From positions 1-64,000 of the forward strand of contig NZ_WOTH01000016.1 in assembly GCF_011516945.1 (NCBI RefSeq): DNA of 64,000 bases, given 5' to 3'. Of the stretch, positions 18,316 to 27,258 are shown in pieces. The translations under genes and the position numbers were made by a program. The number at the start of each line of letters is the position of its first letter. Position 1 is the stretch's first letter. This DNA is from Acetobacter estunensis. Lineage in GTDB: Bacteria; Pseudomonadota; Alphaproteobacteria; Acetobacterales; Acetobacteraceae. Under the pieces are notes generated by a model. That model was not told the DNA's origin, made no database searches, and saw nothing but the letters and a program-made list of their open reading frames with translations.

Positions 18316-19209
18316 TTACTGCCAGAGATAGACGAACTTCACGTAGTAGGCGTTGCTTTCGGGGACATTCCGGCCATCGACGGAATGGCTGTAGCGGGCC
18401 GTAAAACTGAGATCGGGCGCGATATTGAACATGACGCCAAGGCCCATGGTGGCTTCACGGCTGTTTGAATCCGCGATGTCACGATGGAGCGTGAAATCAT
18501 GCGTGCCGGTGACGTTCTGCCAGTCAAAGGCAAGAAACGGTTCGATCAGTTTGGTGGCTTTCCAACTGAATCGTAGATTTGTGTAGAACACTACACCCGG
18601 AAACGAAGGATTCTGGCCCTTTTTGTGTTTGGTGGAGCCGGTCACGGTGCCAGCGTCTCCATCGAAACTGAAATGCTTCCATTCGTAGTCGAAGATGAAG
18701 CTGGAGATGTTCGACCAGTAGCCCGGAGTCAGTCCTTCACGGGTTCCGGAGTTGGTCTGCATGAAGGTCTGAAAACCGAAAGTGCTATGGGAGTTGGGTT
18801 TGAACCACGCAGCAGGACCGACGATCGTGGGGCCTAATCCGCCGGAGTTGGTGCCGTTCGCCAGACTGTAGCTTTCGCTCTGGATGATCTCGAAAGCGAA
18901 ACCGACATGGGGAATGGCTTCGAACGTGCGGAAATGGACGTATTTCGTCATGCCCGCCCATGTGTGGCTGCCCTGTCCGGGTTTCCGCTGGCCGCTGCTG
19001 TTGTAATAGCTGCCGGCGGCGTTTCCGTCTCCGTACTGGACCAGCACGTTGAAGGGTTTGAAGTCTACGGGCAGGTCGTACTCGTGCGGACCGATGATCG
19101 CGAGCGTGACATCGGCGGCGCGAGAAGGAGTGCTGCCAATCAATGAGAGCAGCGGCAGGCCGAAACGTACTGCAAGTCGCCGCCACTCCGCGCTGTCCGT
19201 CAGGTGCAT
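18316..19209 (-). CDS. Outer-membrane transporter-like protein (MetA-pathway/SphA-like)
   Basis: About 297 residues with a signal peptide (start 19209, cleavage near PSRAAD). The mature part is rich in alternating aromatic strands and ends YYVKFVYLWQ, with the C-terminal aromatic typical of beta-barrels. Elements such as VLVQYGDGNAAG and FNIAPDLSFTARYSHSVDGR resemble the 'phenol degradation MetA' barrel family. It lies 122 bases after gcd on the same strand, so it may pass sugars or sugar acids for the periplasmic dehydrogenase. Substrate unknown. Confidence 0.7.
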   Translation of the reverse strand: MHLTDSAEWRRLAVRFGLPLLSLIGSTPSRAADVTLAIIGPHEYDLPVDFKPFNVLVQYGDGNAAGSYYNSSGQRKPGQGSHTWAGMTKYVHFRTFEAIPHVGFAFEIIQSESYSLANGTNSGGLGPTIVGPAAWFKPNSHSTFGFQTFMQTNSGTREGLTPGYWSNISSFIFDYEWKHFSFDGDAGTVTGSTKHKKGQNPSFPGVVFYTNLRFSWKATKLIEPFLAFDWQNVTGTHDFTLHRDIADSNSREATMGLGVMFNIAPDLSFTARYSHSVDGRNVPESNAYYVKFVYLWQ

Positions 19210-19330
19210 GGGATGTGATCCACGATCAGGGGAACGCGTCGGCCCCAAGGGACCGCCGTTCGATTAATGGAAAATCGTGTTGAAGAAGAACGCCGGGCGG
19301 ACGCGTCGTCGTCCGCCCGGACTGTCCGTG

Positions 19331-21782
19331 TCAGTGGGCTGGTGTGCCCTGCTCGCCGTCGAGCGTGTAGGCGATGATGTAGTCACCCGAGCGGGTGCCA
19401 AGTCCACCATGGCCACCTGCAGCAATCAGAACATACTGCTTGCCGCCGATGTCATAGGACATCGGGGTGGCCTGTCCGCCTGCGGGCAGACGGTCACGCC
19501 AGATGACATTGCCCGTCGCCACATCGAACGCGCGGAGATAGTCATCCGCCGTGGCCCCCATAAACACCACGCCGCCCTTCGTTACGATGTTGCCGCCGAT
19601 GTTATACATGCCGGTCGGCAGCGGAAGGTTGTTGTGGGTCCGGAAAGGGCCGGTGTCCCGCGTCGTGCCGACAGGGTGCTGCCAGACGATCTTCTTGGTC
19701 ACGAGATCGATGGCCGTGAGCGTTCCCCAGACCGGTCCTTTGCAGGGGATCTGTAGCGGGTTCAGCCACGGGTTGGTGTAGGCCACATACGGCGTGCCGT
19801 AGTCAGGCGAGATGGCAAGCGCGTTGCCTTTCGGCGTCGGCTCGTTGCCCTGACCCTGCCACATCGGCAGCGTGCCTTCCTCTTCCAGCCTGTTGCGGTG
19901 GTCGAGCTTGATACGGAACGGCAGGTAGCTCGCATTGGCGAACATCAGCTTGCGGGCTGGGTCGATGGTGATGCCCTGCCAGTCCACCACACCGTAGAAC
20001 GCCGGATAGACGATGGTGGTCTTGCCGACATGCGGTGGTGTGAACTGTCCTTCATAAGCCGACTGACGATACTCGATGCGGCATAGCATCTGATCGAGCA
20101 GCGTGGCGCCCCACATATCGTTTTCTTTGAGGTTCTTGGGCGTCAGGCTCGGCATGGCGGCCGGATAGGGCTGCGTCGGGGAGACGCGGTCATCCGGAGC
20201 ATGGCCTGCCGTCGGAACAGGGCGTTCCTCGACCGGATAGCCGGGGACGGGCTGGCCAGTACGACGATCCAGCACGAAGAACTCGCCACGCTTGGTGCTC
20301 TGCACGAGGGGCCGGGATGGTCTGGCCATCGGGACCGGGCAGATCGACCATGGAGGGGCCTGAGGGCAGATCCATGTCCCACAGATCATGATGGACCGTC
20401 TGGTAAAGCCAGCGGCGCTCACCGGTTACGATGTCGAGAGCCACTGTGGAACTGGAAGTGGCGTCATCGAACGGACGACGAGAGCCGCCCCAGTTGTCCG
20501 GCGGAGCGTTGCCGGTGCCAATATAGGCCAGTCCAAGATCGGGATCGGCGGTGTAGACACCCCATGCGTTGGGTGTGTCACGGGTGAGGGTGTCGCCCGG
20601 ACCCGGGGTCCATGTCTCAGGATTGTGGCCTGCATCCCACGCCCAGGCGATTTTGCCCGTGGTGGCGTCAAAGGCACGCACGGCACCGGACGGTTCGAAG
20701 TTGGCCTGATTGTCGAAGATCCATCCACCCGTGATGAGGCGGTTTTTCATGACCAGCGGGGGTGATGTGATGAAGTGGAAGCCCAGCGGCACATTGCCCA
20801 TGTAGTCTCGCATGGAAATGAAGCCGTGGTCACCGAAGTCGTCACAAGGTTGTCCCGTCTGAGCGTTGACAGCCACGATCCGGGCATCCGCCACCGGCGA
20901 ATAGATACGCTCGCGGCAGGATGTCTGGATTTCGTCGGGAATGCGGTAGTAGGACACGCCGCGGCAGGCGAGATAGACGTTCGTATCCAGATCGGCCTTG
21001 GCCGGATGCGGATCGTATTTCCATTTGATCTTGCCGGTGGCAGCGTCCATGGCCATCACCCAGCTATGGGGCGTGCACATGTAAAGCGTGTCACCGACCT
21101 TGATCGGGGTAAGTTCGAGGTTGAACTCGTGCCCGGCATCCGGACCGGCGACGACAGCTTCGCCAGCCTTTTGTGTGTCGCCTGTCTCGGTGACCCATGC
21201 ACGCTTCAGCTTGCCGATGTTTGCGGGGGTGATCTGGGCGAGCGGGGTGTAGCGTTCACCCTGTGCATTGCGACCGTAATAGCGCCAGTCACCTGCCGGT
21301 TGGTCATCGTGCAGATCGGGTGTTGCAGCCGCCATGCGATCAGCGGGCACGGTGCCTTCGATGGAGTGGGATGTGCAGGCACCGATCACCAACACGATGC
21401 CCGCGACGACAAGCGCCCCCAGCACTTCGCGCTTGTCGGACAGCCAGCTAGCTCCGGTGCGCCAGACGCCGGGGATCAATAGCCATGCGCCGATACCCAC
21501 CAGTGTGAGGAGGCGGACTTCAAGCCCCCAGATATCGAAGCCGCTTTCGACCACCGACCAGATGGTGGCGACCAGCAGCAGACCAGCATAAAGGCGCATG
21601 GCCGTGCGCGGGGCGCGAAAGCCGCTTGCCACGACGGCCAGCAGGACAAGACCTGCCAGCACGTAGAACAATGAGCCGCCGAGGATGAGCAGATAGGCCC
21701 CTCCCAGGAAAAGATACAGGCCGATCAGGCCCAGCAGGACAGCGGTCAGCCATGACCACGCCCCGGTTTTGCTATGTTGCAT
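19331..21782 (-). pseudogene. gcd: PQQ-dependent membrane glucose dehydrogenase, single-base frameshift
   Basis: From ATG 21782: five hydrophobic helices (about residues 10-145), then a periplasmic PQQ beta-propeller (WRYYGRNAQGERYTPLAQIT, CRGVSYY, NAPPDNWGGSRRPFDD, DLWDMDLPSG). Total coding length of about 817 codons fits mGDH, which oxidises glucose to gluconolactone and reduces ubiquinone. After GPDGQTIPA the frame breaks: the coding strand reads CCCC where CCC would restore ALVQSTKRGEFFVLDRRTGQ. The extra base lies in the G4 run at 20305-20308 (plus strand). The remaining 3' part (19331 to about 20310) is fully intact. This could be a phase-variable or recent loss mutation, or a sequencing error in a homopolymer. 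Confidence 0.9.
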
Positions 21783-21948
21783 CCTGTCTTTCTCTCGACA
21801 CGTTTGCAGGTGCACTCTCGACTGGCAGGCAAAGCCCACGCGCACGGAATGCCCATGATGTGCATTCCTTTTCAGGACAGGGGTGGCTGAGCCAACACAT
21901 GAATGAGAGAGTTCACGTTTCTGTGTATGGGAACGTCAGGACTGTCTC

Positions 21949-22095
21949 ATGGCTGATACAGTCAATGGCTATGTTGTTGATAAGAGTGTTATTCCCCGTC
22001 CGAAGCTCCCTCGAACGGAGGGAGATTTTTTTGTCTTGCGAGAGGATTCTACGGTGGGAATGGAGCCGTTCTTAGAGAGTCGCTCACTTCGCTGA
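21949..22095 (+). CDS. Possible 48-residue protein upstream of the baseplate genes
   Basis: An ATG with AGGA nine bases upstream opens a 48-codon frame starting MADTVNGYVVDKSVIPRP, with a plausible mix of charged and hydrophobic residues. It lies 125 bases before the gpD-like gene on the same strand. I do not recognise it. It might be a small phage-derived gene or a leftover of a lost tail gene. Short length makes chance a serious alternative. Confidence 0.35.
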   Translation: MADTVNGYVVDKSVIPRPKLPRTEGDFFVLREDSTVGMEPFLESRSLR

Positions 22096-22219
22096 ACATG
22101 GGGGGTGTTCGCGCATGATCGTGGGTGCTCGGCATGATATCGGCCATGAAGACGTCCTTGGACGGTCGTGTTGAGACACTTAGCGAAGGAGGACAGGACA
22201 CGTTTCGGCGGATCTTTTT

Positions 22220-23308
22220 ATGTCTTCTTCGCTTCTGACGACACAGCTTTCCTCTGGGGTCATCCGGCCTCGACTGAGCGTGCAATATGGCAACACCACG
22301 CTTCCGGTGCCGCAGCGTGTTGAGGTGCGTACGTCACGCATGGCGGAGGCGGCGACATTTTCCGCTGTGTTTGCGTCATCTCTTTCCGCTCCATTACAGT
22401 TGAATCCGGACAGCAGTTCATCATTCCAGATTTTCCGTGGATTTTCCGATGATGATCTCACGGGGAACTCTTCAAGTCAGACAAAGCTGTTTTCCGGATC
22501 TATCGATCATATCGAATATCATCCCTCATCAGGGACTGTGCAGGTTTCTGGGCGTGACTGGTCGGCCGCTCTGATGGCATTGGAACTTTCCGGACTTTCC
22601 TTCATGAATATGAGTGCTGCGGAAGCCATGACCCAGCTTGCCCAATCGGCGGGGCTGGACGCGGATATCGATGCGACCGACGGATTTGTCGGTCAGTTTT
22701 ATCAGTATGAACACAAGGCCCACGGTCTGGCGGGTATGCATCGCTACCAGACGGCGTGGGATTTCTGTGTGGGGATGCAACGTCATTATGGTTATGACCT
22801 GTGGGTCGATGACCGCACCCTTCATTTTCGTAAACCTGATGAAAATACCGATATCATTACATTAAACTGGAGCGATGGGCAGGCATCTTCATCGGGTGTG
22901 GATGCGGCAGTGCTCGATATGCGGATGTCTCATCGACCTCTGTATACGGAAGGTGTGAGCGTGACGGTCTCGGCCTGGGATGCGCGCCAGAAGGTTGTTC
23001 ACTCCGCAAGCTGGCCGGAAGGAGCGGCTTCCGGCCAGATGTTTACATTTACAGCCCCTGTTGGAACCACGCTCGACCAGTGTTTGGTGTTGGCGAAACA
23101 GCGCTATGGCGAACTGGCCGCGCATGGGCGCACCATTCGCATGGACGTTAATCCCGCTCTCGATCTGTCGGTGCGGCAGAAAGTGCGGATACAGGGAACC
23201 GCTACATCCTTCGATGCGCTGGTCTACACTATTGATGAAATTGTGCAGTCCTTTGCGGAGAAGCATGCGACACAATCCCTCATGCTGCGCCCACGTGACA
23301 TCCAGTAA
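22220..23308 (+). CDS. Phage late-control gpD-like baseplate hub protein
   Basis: 362 residues. Similar in layout to P2 gpD/Mu gp44 hub proteins: RPRLSVQYGNTTLPVPQRVE at the N-terminus, then FSGSIDHIEYHPSSGTVQVS with the following GRDW, and a C-terminal beta domain (NPALDLSVRQKVRIQGTATS). In contractile tails a trimer of this protein sits at the tube end and holds the spike. It starts a run of five same-strand genes with gaps under 40 bases. Confidence 0.8.
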   Translation: MSSSLLTTQLSSGVIRPRLSVQYGNTTLPVPQRVEVRTSRMAEAATFSAVFASSLSAPLQLNPDSSSSFQIFRGFSDDDLTGNSSSQTKLFSGSIDHIEYHPSSGTVQVSGRDWSAALMALELSGLSFMNMSAAEAMTQLAQSAGLDADIDATDGFVGQFYQYEHKAHGLAGMHRYQTAWDFCVGMQRHYGYDLWVDDRTLHFRKPDENTDIITLNWSDGQASSSGVDAAVLDMRMSHRPLYTEGVSVTVSAWDARQKVVHSASWPEGAASGQMFTFTAPVGTTLDQCLVLAKQRYGELAAHGRTIRMDVNPALDLSVRQKVRIQGTATSFDALVYTIDEIVQSFAEKHATQSLMLRPRDIQ

Positions 23309-23329
23309 CTTCAGAAAAGCCACAGGACA

Positions 23330-23869
23330 ATGTCATTGCGCGGTTCTCTTGACATGCTCATGTACGCCCACACCAACCGGATTGCCCGAGCCCGATTTGG
23401 CGTAGTCAGTGCAGCGGATGCGGCTTCCGGTTTGGTAAAAGTGCGTTTGCAACCGGAAAATACCGAGACGGGCTGGATCTGTGACACCGCCTGTTCCGTG
23501 GGGAGCGTGACCCTTTACGCGCCATCGGCCATTGGCACGCATGTGCTCGTGGAAACGGCGCAAGGAGACGGTGATAATTACGTCGTGGTTGCCCGTGTTT
23601 TCGATGCGACCTCTCCTCCGCCTGAATTTGCGGCATTGGGCGATAAAAAACTGACAGCGGGACAGGTGGGAATACAATCGGGTTCGACTGAATTTGTCAT
23701 GACAAATTCAGGAATTTCCATGATCGGAGATGTCTCCATTCAAGGAGATGTGACGGTTTCCGGCCGTGTCACGGCCAAGGATGAAGTGACAGCTGCGGGG
23801 ATCGCTCTGACCTCGCATGTTCATGGGGGCGTGAAATCCGGTCCGGATACAACCAGTGGGCCTCAGTAA
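23330..23869 (+). CDS. Baseplate spike protein (gpV/Mu gp45-like)
   Basis: 179 residues. N-terminal OB-fold region (RIARARFGVVSAADAASGLV, then PSAIGTHVLVETAQGDGDN), then a repetitive beta-helical stalk (ISMIGDVSIQGDVTVSGRVT) and a tip with HVHGGVKSGPDTTSGPQ. This ending, with its His-x-His, is typical of gpV-class spikes, where histidines bind a metal ion at the apex. Start ATG 23330 follows AGGAC. It would be the membrane-piercing point of a contractile tail. Confidence 0.85.
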   Translation: MSLRGSLDMLMYAHTNRIARARFGVVSAADAASGLVKVRLQPENTETGWICDTACSVGSVTLYAPSAIGTHVLVETAQGDGDNYVVVARVFDATSPPPEFAALGDKKLTAGQVGIQSGSTEFVMTNSGISMIGDVSIQGDVTVSGRVTAKDEVTAAGIALTSHVHGGVKSGPDTTSGPQ

Positions 23870-23903
23870 ACACGCATATTAATTTGAGGATTTATTTTTA
23901 TAT

Positions 23904-24260
23904 ATGTCAGATATTTCTCATATTGTAGGAGCCGACATTTCCGTATCGGACAGCGGTGATCTTCTGGTGGCGTCCAATGCCGATCTTGGAGACCAGCGTG
24001 TGCTGCGCAGATTGTGTACCAACGCTGGCGATTACCTCTTTTCGTTGGACTATGGCGCAGGATTGCCGGGGCGGGTGGGAGGAACGGATACGCAGGCGGA
24101 CATTGAAGCAATCGTGCTTCAGCAAATGACGTTGGAGAGCAGCGTTTCACAGACGCAGACGCCCTCCGTGACACTCACCACTCCGGCTCTTGGAACCCGT
24201 CGAATCAGTATCAGTTACATCAGTACGGCCACGGGCGAGACATCATCGGTGGAATTGTGA
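23904..24260 (+). CDS. Small baseplate protein (GP46/gpW/gp25-like)
   Basis: 118 residues. The segment GDLLVASNADLGDQRVLRRL followed by GDYLFSLDYGAGLP matches the small wedge or hub-connecting proteins (Mu gp46 or gp25/W class) that come between spike and J genes. Its position agrees: spike upstream, J protein immediately downstream, where the stop and next ATG are separated by a single base. Confidence 0.7.
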   Translation: MSDISHIVGADISVSDSGDLLVASNADLGDQRVLRRLCTNAGDYLFSLDYGAGLPGRVGGTDTQADIEAIVLQQMTLESSVSQTQTPSVTLTTPALGTRRISISYISTATGETSSVEL

Positions 24261-24261
24261 G

Positions 24262-25404
24262 ATGAATCTTTCACTACAGAATTTCTCCACACTGGTGGAA
24301 AATGCATCTGCGACAGCAAAAAGTGTCTGTTCGTCACTTCTTGATTTCTCGACCGGTTCCGTTCTGCGCTCATTGTATGAAGGCAATGCGACGGTAGCTT
24401 TATGGCTGCAATACCTGCTTCTGCAGGTGCTTTCCGTCACGCGGCTTTCGACGTCTTTTGGCGCGGATGTTGATTCATGGATCAGCCAGTTTGGTATTTC
24501 GCGTCTGGGCGCGACATATGCGACCACGACTGAGACGTTCATCAGTCTTTCGCCTGATTCCACGTCGGCTGTGGTTCCTGTGGGGGCGGTCGTCAAGACA
24601 GCGGATGGAACCGTTTCTTTCTCGGTAAAGGAAGATACGACCAACCAGTACTGGTCCACGACAGCGGGGGGATATGTACGTCCCCAAGGGACAACCTCGA
24701 TTACCTGTCCCGTGGTTTGTACTGTCGCGGGGTCTGTCGGAAATGTGTCGGCGGGTTCGGTCAACCTTCTGGGAACCCAGATTGCTGGTATCGATACCTG
24801 TACAAATCTGGCTGCCGCCGCCAACGGCGCCGATCAGGAAAGCGATGCAGCGGTCAAAAGTCGTGTGGCGCTGTGGTTTGCTTCTCTCGCTTCTGCCACG
24901 TTGACGGCCATTGAGGCAGCGATTTCGGGTGTTGCGTCCAATCTCAGCTATCAGGTGGTGGAGAATCAGACGGTGGACGGCCTGTATCGTTCAGGTTTTT
25001 TCTATGCGGTTATTGACGATGGCTCCGGTAATACACCGCAAAGTCTTTTGGAATCGGTGGAAACGGCCATTGAGGCAACAAGAGCCTGTGGAGTTGAAAC
25101 ATCCACCATTCGCGCGACGGTTATCCCGGTGACGATCACACTTTCAGTAAGTCTGGCAACAGGGGTGGCTCTGGCAACCGTTCAGAACGCGATCGTCAAT
25201 GAGATCACCAACTATGTTGACGCACTCGCTGTGGGAGAACTGTGTCAGTACACCCGCGTCTCCAGTATCGCCGTGCAGGCAGCGGGAAGTCTTGTCAGCA
25301 GTGTGGGTGTGCTGACCATTAATGGCCAGACGTCCGATGTCGGTGGGAGCACGGCCACAGTGGTGCGTGTTGAAGCTGTCAATGTGACCCAAGCTACAAG
25401 CTGA
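24262..25404 (+). CDS. Baseplate J-like wedge protein
   Basis: 380 residues from ATG 24262; the open frame extends 24 codons upstream into the previous gene. Baseplate_J features: DFSTGSVLRSLYEGNATVAL near the N-terminus, PVGAVVKTADGTVSFSV in the centre, and TCTNLAAAANGADQESDAAV followed by KSRV, the signature of Mu gp47/P2 gpJ. The protein forms the wedge arms of the baseplate. Confidence 0.88.
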   Translation: MNLSLQNFSTLVENASATAKSVCSSLLDFSTGSVLRSLYEGNATVALWLQYLLLQVLSVTRLSTSFGADVDSWISQFGISRLGATYATTTETFISLSPDSTSAVVPVGAVVKTADGTVSFSVKEDTTNQYWSTTAGGYVRPQGTTSITCPVVCTVAGSVGNVSAGSVNLLGTQIAGIDTCTNLAAAANGADQESDAAVKSRVALWFASLASATLTAIEAAISGVASNLSYQVVENQTVDGLYRSGFFYAVIDDGSGNTPQSLLESVETAIEATRACGVETSTIRATVIPVTITLSVSLATGVALATVQNAIVNEITNYVDALAVGELCQYTRVSSIAVQAAGSLVSSVGVLTINGQTSDVGGSTATVVRVEAVNVTQATS

Positions 25405-25418
25405 AAAGGCGTCAGAAA

Positions 25419-25988
25419 ATGGCAACTGGAGATTTGAAAGATATTGCAGCGCGTATTCGCGCTGTGTTGCCTGCCTCATGGTTTCCATCTGTGGCAGAGA
25501 AAAATACGCCTGTTCTGGATGGTGTTCTGGCAGGTCTGGCGTGGCCATGGACTGCGATGTACGGACTGCTGACCTATATTCGTAACCAGAGCCGCCTTCA
25601 GACCGGCACCGGCAACTTTGTCGATATGGCCGCCACGGATTACTTCGGTGGTTCGTTGCCGCGAGTGAGTGGTGAAAGCGATGCTGATTATATTGCGCGC
25701 ATTCAAAAAGAGTTCGTGGTTAAGCGAAACACACGGGCGGCGTTCGAGGAGCAGATCGATAGCCTGACCACCCAAGGGCGGATTTTTGAACCTTGGCGTG
25801 CGCCGGATTGTGCCTGCTATGGGCGGGACGCTTTCAATGCAGACACACGACGTTATGGTTCCCGCTCATCGCCCGGATGTGTTTTTGTGGAAGTTGATGA
25901 TGCGAGTGCGGATAAAAGCGCCCTTGCAACGGCGCTTCTGAAGACAAAAAGCGAAGGGATCGATGTGTTTATTGCTATAAAATCCTGA
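25419..25988 (+). CDS. Tail/baseplate protein in the gpI position
   Basis: 189 residues, 14 bases after the J gene. Seen: FVDMAATDYFGGSLPRVSGE, then YIARIQKEFVVKRNTRAAFE, reminiscent of tail proteins next to J (P2 gpI or Mu gp48 position), though I cannot assign the family firmly. It is the last gene of the module; a tail fibre gene, which normally follows, is missing. Confidence 0.65.
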   Translation: MATGDLKDIAARIRAVLPASWFPSVAEKNTPVLDGVLAGLAWPWTAMYGLLTYIRNQSRLQTGTGNFVDMAATDYFGGSLPRVSGESDADYIARIQKEFVVKRNTRAAFEEQIDSLTTQGRIFEPWRAPDCACYGRDAFNADTRRYGSRSSPGCVFVEVDDASADKSALATALLKTKSEGIDVFIAIKS

Positions 25989-26013
25989 TAATATGTGATT
26001 TGTGATGTAAGTA

Positions 26014-26382
26014 TTATGATTTTGAATGCGTATTTGCCCGTTTTGTCATTTCTGCCCAGAATTCGGTCACTGCTGTGGACAGTTCCCAGTCGGGATGTTC
26101 CGAACACTCTTTCTGCACGGATGTCGTGACCAGTCGGACATCTGTGATTTCGGGAGTTTTGTAAGCCTGATTGCCTTCGTTTTGCTCAATGGCATCGGAC
26201 GCCGTTGTGAGGCCGGAGAAAAATCCCAGAACATTCTGACCCACGGGTTGGCTGGGATCAAAAGAAAGATGCTCTACTTCCGAGCATCTGGATGAAATGA
26301 AGCCCAGTCCCTGCGCGCTGGCATGAGCCTGTCCACTGAAGAAAGCAAGGGCTAGGAGGGGAAGCGCGGCGATGGTTTTCAA
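26014..26382 (-). CDS. Small secreted protein, HdeA/Rap1a-like layout
   Basis: 122 residues with a signal peptide (KTIAALPLLALAFFSGQAHA). The mature part has two cysteines and a GFFSGLTTASDAIE helix followed by VQKECSEHPDWELSTAVTEF. This spacing (glycine-rich helix, then Cys-x3-HPxW/Lxx-A) resembles periplasmic HdeA or Rap1a/Tai-type proteins. I cannot decide between them. An acid-stress chaperone would suit an acid-producing bacterium, but this is inference. Confidence 0.55.
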   Translation of the reverse strand: MKTIAALPLLALAFFSGQAHASAQGLGFISSRCSEVEHLSFDPSQPVGQNVLGFFSGLTTASDAIEQNEGNQAYKTPEITDVRLVTTSVQKECSEHPDWELSTAVTEFWAEMTKRANTHSKS

Positions 26383-26700
26383 CGCTGTAACTCCGGTCAG
26401 AACTCAATGAATGCAGCGTAGATTCCATTCGTTCCAAAAATCAACATTCATTTTGATCTCGAATTGTATTCGAACTTTTCGCTGGCGAAAAAGAGCCCTT
26501 CTTCGGACCTTGAACCTATGAGCGGTGCTTGTTTTCTGAACGAATCATTCTGTCAGATTATCGTCCGATATCAGGATGCGGGCGCGAGGTCAGTGGAGTT
26601 TGTCCAACTGTCCGGACAGTAGGCTATGTTCTCTTCCACCTGTTCCAATATAAAGGAATAGACGGAAGAGAAAAGCATGGTGTGATAATGAAAATATTTG
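26383..26700. other. Intergenic stretch without recognisable genes
   Basis: About 320 bases between the secreted protein and the lipoprotein gene. It contains a short open frame (62 codons from 26529 on the plus strand) with no leader, domain or homologous look, which I take as chance. The palindromic GAACGAATCATTC-like segment near 26540 is not strong enough to call. Confidence 0.4.
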
Positions 26701-26838
26701 TCAGTTACAGGTTCTGAGTGCCGATTTGACGCCGGTTGTGTCGTCTGGGGCCTGAGGCAAATCGGTTGGGCAACCTGCGTGTTGCATTCCGCAGGCGGTC
26801 AGGAAAAATACAAGACCAATGACCAGTAATTTGTTCAT
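26701..26838 (-). CDS. Small lipoprotein (45 residues)
   Basis: ATG 26838, preceded by GGAGAG, opens a 45-codon frame: MNKLLVIGLVFFLTACGMQH. The lysine, hydrophobic core and lipobox LTAC predict a lipoprotein with acylated Cys16. The mature remainder of 30 residues has two further cysteines and several prolines. Function unknown; size recalls entericidin-like or cell-division lipoprotein remnants. Confidence 0.6.
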   Translation of the reverse strand: MNKLLVIGLVFFLTACGMQHAGCPTDLPQAPDDTTGVKSALRTCN

Positions 26839-27104
26839 GTGAACTCTCCGTAAATGTTTGCGGAGGTTACGCTTTGCCCTGCGTGCTGGAAAGGGCGCTG
26901 CGATCTATTGAATGGAATAGGCCCGAACCGGGTCGACCTCGTTTTCGTTGGCTTGGATCAGTTGATCGGAAGAAGTGCGAGGAAGAGGGGATGATGTGGC
27001 GGAGTGTATAAGATATGCTTTTCGCCCGAACAGATTTCTACCTGCCAGATTCCTTCTGAAGAATCTGACTAAGTTTTATTTTGATGAGAATTCTTGCGAA
27101 ACCG

Positions 27105-27179
27105 TGGTGGGTGCGACAGGGATTGAACCTGTGACCCCCGCCGTGTGAAGGCGATGCTCTACCGCTGAGCTACGCACCC
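27105..27179 (-). tRNA. tRNA-Val (anticodon CAC)
   Basis: A complete cloverleaf on the minus strand: acceptor GGGTGCG pairs with CGCACCC, D arm GCTCAGCGGTAGAGC, anticodon stem TCGCC/GGCGG with loop TTCACAC, T arm with GGTTCAATC, and encoded CCA at 27105-27107. Anticodon CAC reads the valine codon GUG. Confidence 0.95.
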
Positions 27180-27258
27180 GGTCTCAATGCGCTGCTCATA
27201 CTGACATATTGGAGGGAGCGCAAGAGGACAGAATGATTTTCTTTTCCCTCGTATGATC

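Noticed and set aside
22146-22238. A 30-codon frame overlapping the start of the hub gene
   Set aside because: No ribosome site and overlap with a well supported gene; probably chance.
26529-26717. A 62-codon plus-strand frame
   Set aside because: No leader, no domain, odd composition, and its end overlaps the lipoprotein gene on the other strand.
27105-27179. tRNA-Val(CAC) as attachment site for the baseplate module
   Set aside because: I found no second copy of its 3' end around 21800-22200 or elsewhere near the module, and there is no integrase.
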